A model generated the notes under the pieces. That model was given only the letters and a program-made list of their open reading frames with translations, was not told where the DNA came from and ran no database searches. From assembly GCA_964558295.1 (NCBI GenBank), contig CAZLDQ010000172.1, positions 1 through 12,518 of the forward strand: a DNA stretch of 12,518 nucleotides, in the 5' to 3' direction. Source of the stretch: JBDKTH01 sp964558295. Its GTDB lineage: Bacteria > Planctomycetota > Planctomycetia > Pirellulales > Thermoguttaceae. Below, piece by piece: positions 8,801-12,518 of the stretch. Every line of letters starts with the position of its first letter. Within the stretch, counting starts at the first letter, position 1. A program made the translations under genes and the position numbers.

Positions 8801-9175
8801 CTCGGCTGCGTCTTGGAGGTATTGGAGAAGCTCTTCGCGGGGGATCCCCACGAGCCCGGAGGATCGGCACTCGTCGTAGCGGTCCTTGAGGCTTTGGTCG
8901 GCCAGTTCGGTGACGACCATCAACTGGCCGTCAACGACCTCGATCCGTTCCAGCGAAAGGAGGAATGGATGACGGACTTCCTTGATCCGGGAAAGAGCCT
9001 TGAGTTCGGCAGCCGCTCGCTGATCGTCGAGATAGCCGTAGACGAACTTGACTGCCTTGGCCAGTCCGCCGGGGGCTTCGGCCCGCCAGACCTCGCCGTA
9101 TCCCCCTGCCCCGATACGCTCCACGAGCGCGTAGCCGGAAATCAACTCATTCGATCGTAGGATGGCAGGTGACAC
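5837..9175 (-). CDS. Ser/Thr protein kinase fused to a tubulin/FtsZ-like GTPase domain
   Basis: A 1112-residue protein joining two normally separate activities. Residues 14-268 are a Hanks-type kinase: glycine loop IGAGGYGEVW (21-30), Lys43, candidate helix-C Glu57, catalytic loop HLDIKPEN (138-145), DFG (157-159) and AAPE (180-183). It looks active, although the HRD Arg is Leu. Residues 270-367 are an Ala/Pro/Thr-rich linker without a membrane span, unlike many bacterial kinases of this type. Residues 369-690 are tubulin-like: LFLGIGGTAG (371-380), LLLDTD (406-411) and the tubulin signature SISGGTGSGM (526-535). Residues 695-950 are mostly helical with coiled-coil character, interrupted by a Pro-rich break near 760-770. 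About 960-1105 form an unrecognised alpha/beta end. The start is GTG 9 bases after the FHA-EAL stop, with no Shine-Dalgarno, suggesting translational coupling. Domain calls are firm; the target and polymerisation are unknown. Confidence 0.88.
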   Translation of the reverse strand: MSPAILRSNELISGYALVERIGAGGYGEVWRAEAPGGLAKAVKFVYGYLDDQRAAAELKALSRIKEVRHPFLLSLERIEVVDGQLMVVTELADQSLKDRYDECRSSGLVGIPREELLQYLQDAAEALDYMSQRYTLQHLDIKPENLLVLGGRVKVADFGLVKDIDNNTVSMPTGLTPVYAAPEVFDGSPSLHSDQYSLAIVYQELLTGSLPFPGRTPAQLAAQHLNSRPQLATLPPADRETIARALAKDPEERFPTCRAMVDNLLAASRTSVEVVARSPRVCTEGEAEVPTSPTVSQVTEVSAPAKVASPDAPAANVEKTIQFTGERPPIHRSSRVAQSVAMPVEPEEPLLVRDLPPVEVSPAEYRFRPTLFLGIGGTAGRTLQRLRRRLNDRFADLSAVPSLRMLLLDTDVKALSHASRSEDAAALKPHETIALPLRRCQDYREDSEKLLLWLSRRWLYNIPRSLQTEGLRPLGRLALIDRARQVLEQLRTTLASMVAPDALSTSGQAVGLETTNDYPRVFIVASISGGTGSGMVLDVAYAVRKVLTGLGLSHDGLCGLLVHSTGRNSAQRELAAANAYSCLSELVHYSRTGRYPGDPDGGLPAMQGASPFAHTYLVHLGDDHDERQFDAATDELAEYLYLNAVTGAGTFFDKCRQETSASHHSSSGAQRLRTFSICQIGYSQSSLPTAATEFLCARVVERWCGEETRFEEVVRLASQQAAALQLNAQQLLEQANQFGETRQASAPRSARNELQRTAGDPVPPAPPASSFDELATQQAKAINDWVLQQVDNPEVRVRGALQAAQWFVEHLRAMEADLASLLQEAEERLAAAVQKAVSKKTSRRAVAGSNNDQLLLAAELDSPEVHPHRQRRLFLEGALKCCRSVARQTAALAGRLGELKRELSCLADEFKAPASLAEVASSIPGASSSLIETLQAQMGEMARQLDQQLQVSCFSEHGGLGFLLQRDSEARLVLLARMRTTARTAVLHALKQINITNFFPPPGHAPDPTSAGLNTCLNMAIPRLLACGAAKRLLLVIPENADGDGVRQAVQQQLHEQPTMVFDSDGDIVLCQEAEQLSPRAVAAHLADQREQIPQLASRLHTRVDVSWPPLV

Positions 9176-9184
9176 GGTTCGGGT

Positions 9185-10309
9185 TTAGTTGTTCAAGACG
9201 GGTTGGGGATGACCAAAAAACGTTCCTTCTCCAAACCGGCATCCCAGTTCCCGGCAGGCGTCTGTCTCCGCTTCGTTTTCCAAGCCGGCGGCGATGATCT
9301 CGCAGCCGTAATCGGTGCCTGCCCGAACAACGGAGCGAAGCTGACTCTCGCGCTGCCGGTTGCGGTGGAGATTACGGACCAACGAAGGGGCCAGTTTCAG
9401 GAAGTCGGGGCGGATCTCCTCGGTTTCCAAAACCCGCATCTGGGCGGCCGAAAAACCGTCATACGCTAGAGCTATTCCCCGTTGACGCATTCGGCTGCAC
9501 AACTCGCGGAAATGGGGGAGATCGCAGACGGCGCCTTGCGGAATCACAACGGTCAAACGCCGCGCATCGCCCACTAGGTCGGCGAGTACGCCGAGCGTGT
9601 CCGCCAGGCTCGCCGTACCCATTTCCGAGGCATCAACAGGCAGAAAAAGGTCGGCCGCCTGGGGCAGGCCCCTGCTCTGCTCCGTCGCAGCCAGCCGGCG
9701 CAGATGACGCAGTCGGCCGGTTACTCGGCATTCACACTCCAGTAGGTGACGCTCGGCCGAGGCCCGGGCGCGTTCCGGACCGCTCCGGTCGTCCAATGCC
9801 TCAAAGGCAAACGGCCGGCCGTCAGCCAGTTCCACAATCGGTTGGAACACGGTGGACAGTGAACAAAGGGTGAGCGTCTGATGGAGCCGACGAAGCTCGC
9901 AGATCAGATCCGTCGGCGAATCAAGTAAGGTTTCGTCCTTCGCGTTGCCGAGAATCTGCGTCACTGCGCTGGCACGCACGGATTGGCCGAGGAAGAACGT
10001 CAACTCCACATCCGCGACCACCAACACATCGCCGTCGTTGAGCACCGACTGGTCGATTCGCCGACCGTTCAAGAAAGTGCCGTTTGTGCTGCCGAGATCT
10101 TTGACCCGATAGCCGTCTTCTTCCAGGGTGATCGTCGCGTGTTCCCGCGAAACGCGGCTGGAGTTGATCTGCAGGTCGGTCGACTCATGACGCCCGATGG
10201 TGAAGGGGAATGACTCCAAGTAACTGCGTCGCGGCGGGCCGGCGGCGGTCGGATAGTATTCCAGCCAAGGGGACCCAACTGCCGGTTCGTGCATCACTTG
10301 CGTTTGCAT
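9185..10309 (-). CDS. FHA domain fused to a degenerate EAL domain
   Basis: Predicted cytosolic phosphothreonine-reading protein; 374 residues from ATG 10309. An in-frame TTG at 10381 would add 24 residues. I prefer the ATG because the conserved part (WLEYYPTAAGPP) starts just after it, but neither has a clear Shine-Dalgarno. Residues 36-107 are an FHA domain with binding residues intact: GR (39-40), SREH (54-57) and STNG (74-77). Residues 145-372 follow the EAL fold: FQPIVELADG and EAL (170-172) are present. However, the usual N of the second metal motif is Asp226 in LPVDAS, the expected Glu region reads VVIPQ, DDFG is YDGF (283-286), AEGVE is AAGLE (340-344) and the late QG is EG. Lys305 remains. 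c-di-GMP hydrolysis is therefore unlikely; ligand binding or a scaffold role is possible. It is the first gene of the operon with the kinase-tubulin fusion. Confidence 0.85.
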   Translation of the reverse strand: MQTQVMHEPAVGSPWLEYYPTAAGPPRRSYLESFPFTIGRHESTDLQINSSRVSREHATITLEEDGYRVKDLGSTNGTFLNGRRIDQSVLNDGDVLVVADVELTFFLGQSVRASAVTQILGNAKDETLLDSPTDLICELRRLHQTLTLCSLSTVFQPIVELADGRPFAFEALDDRSGPERARASAERHLLECECRVTGRLRHLRRLAATEQSRGLPQAADLFLPVDASEMGTASLADTLGVLADLVGDARRLTVVIPQGAVCDLPHFRELCSRMRQRGIALAYDGFSAAQMRVLETEEIRPDFLKLAPSLVRNLHRNRQRESQLRSVVRAGTDYGCEIIAAGLENEAETDACRELGCRFGEGTFFGHPQPVLNN

Positions 10310-10545
10310 ACTTGGCAACCATTCAAGCTGCGCGGCGCCGAAAACGGCACGCGCGGAAGTTGCATCTCCAAATCGTGACAAGATACCGCCGAAAAAGGAG
10401 ACTTAAGGCGAAAACATGATTTCGGTCGCCCCGCATCGAAAGTCTAGCTTCCTTTCTGCTCGATGGTGGTCTGCAGTGATGTTTGTGGCGTCTCCGCTCA
10501 CTCTAATAGGGGAGGCAGGCTGGTTGCCAGGCGGTCGGCGTGGTC

Positions 10546-10562
10546 GACAATTCGCGATTGTC
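10546..10562. promoter_or_regulatory. Operator-like dyad GACAAT-N5-ATTGTC
   Basis: Perfect 6-base inverted arms (10546-10551 and 10557-10562) surround TCGCG. The 17-base length is typical of a site for a homodimeric DNA-binding protein. It lies 237 bases from the FHA-EAL start and 231 bases from the response regulator start, almost exactly midway. No T run follows, so it is not a terminator. Confidence 0.35.
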
Positions 10563-10654
10563 TCCGGAAGATCGAATCTGACCGGGGGCGTCTCGAAATC
10601 GCTGGAATAACCCGGCAAAACGGAATAGATGGACCATGAGGGCAACAAACTTGA

Positions 10655-10667
10655 GGCGGATTCCGCC
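10655..10667. repeat. Short inverted repeat GGCGG-ATT-CCGCC
   Basis: Five-base arms around a three-base centre, 126 bases upstream of the response regulator ATG. In RNA it would form a small GC hairpin without a T tail. In GC-rich DNA such a repeat can occur by chance, so a regulatory role is only possible. Confidence 0.2.
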
Positions 10668-10792
10668 CGTCGTTCGGCCGGTTGTGACGTAGAGTTGAGA
10701 AGTCCCACTCCGTGAACCCTTTTCGACAGGGGACCGAACGAACAGGCGAGGTGGCAATCCGTGCGCACCGTCTCAAAAAGGTCGATCTACTT

Positions 10793-12202
10793 ATGAGTTC
10801 CCGGCCGTTGAGTCTTCTGTTGGTCACCGAGGACCGCCGGTTCCTCCGGCAACTGTCGAGGTTTTTGCAGGCGTTTGGCTACCAATTGCGTCAAGTCGCC
10901 GACCTGCATCAAGCGGCCACCGTCTTGGACGGGCCGCGGCCGGATCTATTGATTGTCGACGCTGATCCTGAACTCCCCGAGGCCTTGGAACTCTGCCGCT
11001 TGGCGTCCTCGGGAGACGACCGCTTGGGGTACATCTACACCATGTTGATGATCCGGCAACCGCGGGCCGACGACCTACGGCAGGCCCTGGAAGCCGGGGT
11101 CGACGACTTTTTGGCCAAGCCCGTCGTTTATGCCGAACTCCTGGTCCGTCTGCGCGCCGCGGCTCGCACTCTCGAATTCGAACGTCGCGTGCGACAGCAG
11201 GCTGACCTGGAGCCGGTCTCCGGGCTGCCCAGCCGCGCCGCGTTTTTCCGTCACCTGGAGCGGGAACGCCGGAAGCCCGACGGCGGCGCGGCGTGTGTCT
11301 TGCTCGACATCGATCATCTCCGCCGCATCAACTATCTCCACGGTCATGCGGCCGGCAATGCCTTGCTCCAGAACGTGGCGGCCCGGCTGCGCGAGCTTTG
11401 TCTCCCTCCGGCTGTTCTGGCCTCGTTCGGCGGAGGGCAATTTGCCGTTCTGCTTCCCGGCTGTTCCGACGCCGAGGCTGCAGCCCAAGCCGAACAGATC
11501 CGCCAAGCCCTCATCGCCACGGAGTTCTCCGCCGACCGGGCGGTCCTGCGCTTGACGTTCAGCCTTGGAATTGCCTCCCTTGAGCCACAAGACCGCTCGC
11601 CCCAACCGGCCCTTGATCGGGCGATGACGGCCCTGCAACTGGCCAAGAATTCCGGACGCGATTGCATTGTCCAGTTCGGGCAGTTCGATGGCGAGACCCG
11701 CGCCTGGTCCGAACTGGCCGCGCCGGGGAAACTCTTTGAACGAACCGTGGCTCGCGACGTGATGACCCCCTGGACCTTGCAGCTTCAGGCCGAGCAAGGT
11801 CTTCGTGAAGCGCTTGCCCTGCTCCGCCAGACACGCCTCACCGCCGCCCCGGTCGTCGACGCTCAAGGAAATCACGTCGGAATGCTCTTCGATAGCGACC
11901 GGCTGACGACGTCTGGCGAGGCTGAGCACCGGACCCGCCGGGTGGCCGAGGTCATGACGGCCGACGTCCCCTATTGCGAAGAAGACACGAGCTTCTCCCG
12001 GCTGATGGAGATCTTCACTCAAGACGCCTGCTCGCTGATCAGCATTCTCCACAACGGCAAGCCGACCGGCTTCGTCACCGCCGAAGGCCTCGCCTCGCTT
12101 GGCAAGCCGCTCTTCGCCGACCACTTCGCTCCCTCCGGGCCTTTCTCCATCGCCTGCGACTACCTCCGCGTTGCCGACGATCCAGTGGAACTGACGCCGT
12201 AG
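10793..12202 (+). CDS. Response regulator: REC + degenerate GGDEF + two CBS domains
   Basis: Predicted cytosolic signalling protein of 469 residues. ATG 10793 is preferred because the receiver domain (SLLLVTEDRRFL) starts just after it and AAAAAGG lies 11 bases upstream; an in-frame GTG at 10712 would add 27 residues. Residues 7-125 are a receiver domain with acidic Glu13/Asp14, phosphoacceptor Asp56 (LLIVDADP), Thr83 and Lys109 (AKP), so it should accept phosphate. Residues 137-297 have the GGDEF fold (VLLDIDHLRRIN, HGHAAGN, TFSLGIAS), but the signature is GGGQF (213-217) instead of GGDEF, the usual GD is GN, and no RxxD inhibitory site precedes it. Diguanylate cyclase activity is unlikely. 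Residues 317-372 (VARDVMTP) and 382-440 (RRVAEVMTADVP) are a CBS pair, a common adenine-nucleotide sensor. There is no DNA-binding domain. It is transcribed divergently from the FHA/kinase operon; its partner histidine kinase is not in the window. Confidence 0.85.
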   Translation: MSSRPLSLLLVTEDRRFLRQLSRFLQAFGYQLRQVADLHQAATVLDGPRPDLLIVDADPELPEALELCRLASSGDDRLGYIYTMLMIRQPRADDLRQALEAGVDDFLAKPVVYAELLVRLRAAARTLEFERRVRQQADLEPVSGLPSRAAFFRHLERERRKPDGGAACVLLDIDHLRRINYLHGHAAGNALLQNVAARLRELCLPPAVLASFGGGQFAVLLPGCSDAEAAAQAEQIRQALIATEFSADRAVLRLTFSLGIASLEPQDRSPQPALDRAMTALQLAKNSGRDCIVQFGQFDGETRAWSELAAPGKLFERTVARDVMTPWTLQLQAEQGLREALALLRQTRLTAAPVVDAQGNHVGMLFDSDRLTTSGEAEHRTRRVAEVMTADVPYCEEDTSFSRLMEIFTQDACSLISILHNGKPTGFVTAEGLASLGKPLFADHFAPSGPFSIACDYLRVADDPVELTP

Positions 12203-12518
12203 ACTGGTACGCGTAATTCGCCAGAGTAGAATTGCGTCTGGTTCTGGTTTCCGGGAGAGTGTGGTCCAGTTGGAGCAGACGATCTGGGGGAGCGACACGC
12301 CATTGGCGGATTTCGACAAACGCGGCCAGACGTGTTCCCGCGAACTGCCACAAAAACGCTCTGATGTGATCCGGTGGTGTTCGGGCACGGTCGGAACCGC
12401 ACAGAGCGCCAAGCCTTGTGCCAATCGACTCCATTGTCACACTGTTGGGCATGGGGTGCTTCTTCTGTTTTGTTTCAACGGAAGTGGCACAAAGCCCGGG
12501 GTCGGTTAAGCAACAGTC
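12203..12518. other. Stretch downstream of the response regulator with no supported gene
   Basis: I see no gene I can support here. An 82-codon frame (12261-12509, plus) and an overlapping minus-strand frame starting at 12452 both lack recognisable domains, and the minus-strand one runs into the 3' end of the response regulator gene. CCAGA (12222-12226) and TCTGG near 12237 could pair weakly, but there is no T run, so I do not call a terminator. The window ends inside this stretch. Confidence 0.5.

Larger units (their letters stand above)
10310..10792. promoter_or_regulatory. Divergent intergenic region between two signalling units
   Basis: This 483-base stretch separates the minus-strand FHA-EAL gene from the plus-strand response regulator gene and must hold promoters for both. 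I found no convincing -35/-10 pair on either strand. Two dyads are listed separately. The open frames inside it on both strands have no recognisable domain, overlap each other and lack ribosome binding sites. If the FHA-EAL protein starts at the upstream TTG, the region shrinks to 10382-10792. Confidence 0.5.

Noticed and set aside
10403..10827. Overlapping short open frames on both strands in the divergent intergenic region
   Set aside because: No domain, no ribosome binding site and mutual overlap; one runs over the likely start of the response regulator.
12222..12241. CCAGA / TCTGG pairing as terminator of the response regulator gene
   Set aside because: Only five base pairs around a loop of about ten bases and no T run.
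11075..12424. 449-codon minus-strand open frame opposite the response regulator
   Set aside because: It mirrors the REC/GGDEF/CBS gene, whose domains are unmistakable, and it has no recognisable domain of its own.
12261..12509. 82-codon plus-strand open frame at the window end
   Set aside because: Low-complexity, unrecognised translation without a Shine-Dalgarno; an overlapping frame on the other strand is equally plausible.
1..12518. tRNA, rRNA, CRISPR array, transposase or attachment site
   Set aside because: Nothing with spaced direct repeats, cloverleaf-like sequence or transposase motifs was seen on either strand; almost all sequence is accounted for by six genes.

Overview
The window is about 12.5 kb of GC-rich DNA that reads as a planctomycete chromosome, probably Pirellulales-like. 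The grounds are protein families: an FHA domain fused to an EAL domain, a Ser/Thr kinase fused to a tubulin-like domain, and a large secreted glycosidase-like protein with a carbohydrate-binding module. Shine-Dalgarno sequences are mostly weak and GTG starts occur. This placement is inference, because no rRNA or marker gene is present. A run of 10 N at 446-455 marks an assembly gap, so this is a draft contig.

Layout. 1-296 is a non-coding leader with G-rich tracts and a candidate promoter. 297-1999 (+) is a secreted alkaline phosphatase interrupted by the N gap. It converges on a minus-strand gene across a strong hairpin (2032-2064). On the minus strand, in order of transcription, lie: an FHA + degenerate EAL protein (10309-9185); a 1112-residue kinase + tubulin-like GTPase fusion (9175-5837) only 9 bases downstream; an aldo/keto reductase (5762-4773); and a secreted glycoside-hydrolase-like protein with an inserted CBM-like domain (4709-2103). 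A good -10 box in the 73-base gap before the reductase suggests that the reductase and glycosidase form their own unit, or at least have a second promoter. After a divergent intergenic region of about 480 bases holding a GACAAT-N5-ATTGTC dyad, a plus-strand gene (10793-12202) encodes a response regulator with REC, degenerate GGDEF and two CBS domains. No gene can be supported in 12203-12518.

How the genes may work together. The distinctive part is 5837-12202. The kinase could phosphorylate targets read by the FHA domain encoded immediately upstream of it, and the same kinase chain carries a tubulin/FtsZ-type nucleotide-binding domain. The EAL and GGDEF domains on either side of the divergent promoter region have both lost catalytic residues, so they look like sensors or interaction modules, not c-di-GMP enzymes. 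I infer a phospho-signalling system acting on a tubulin-like GTPase, possibly tuned by nucleotide binding to the CBS pair. The domains are read from sequence; the joint function is a hypothesis. The phosphatase, reductase and glycosidase look like ordinary nutrient-scavenging and carbohydrate functions.
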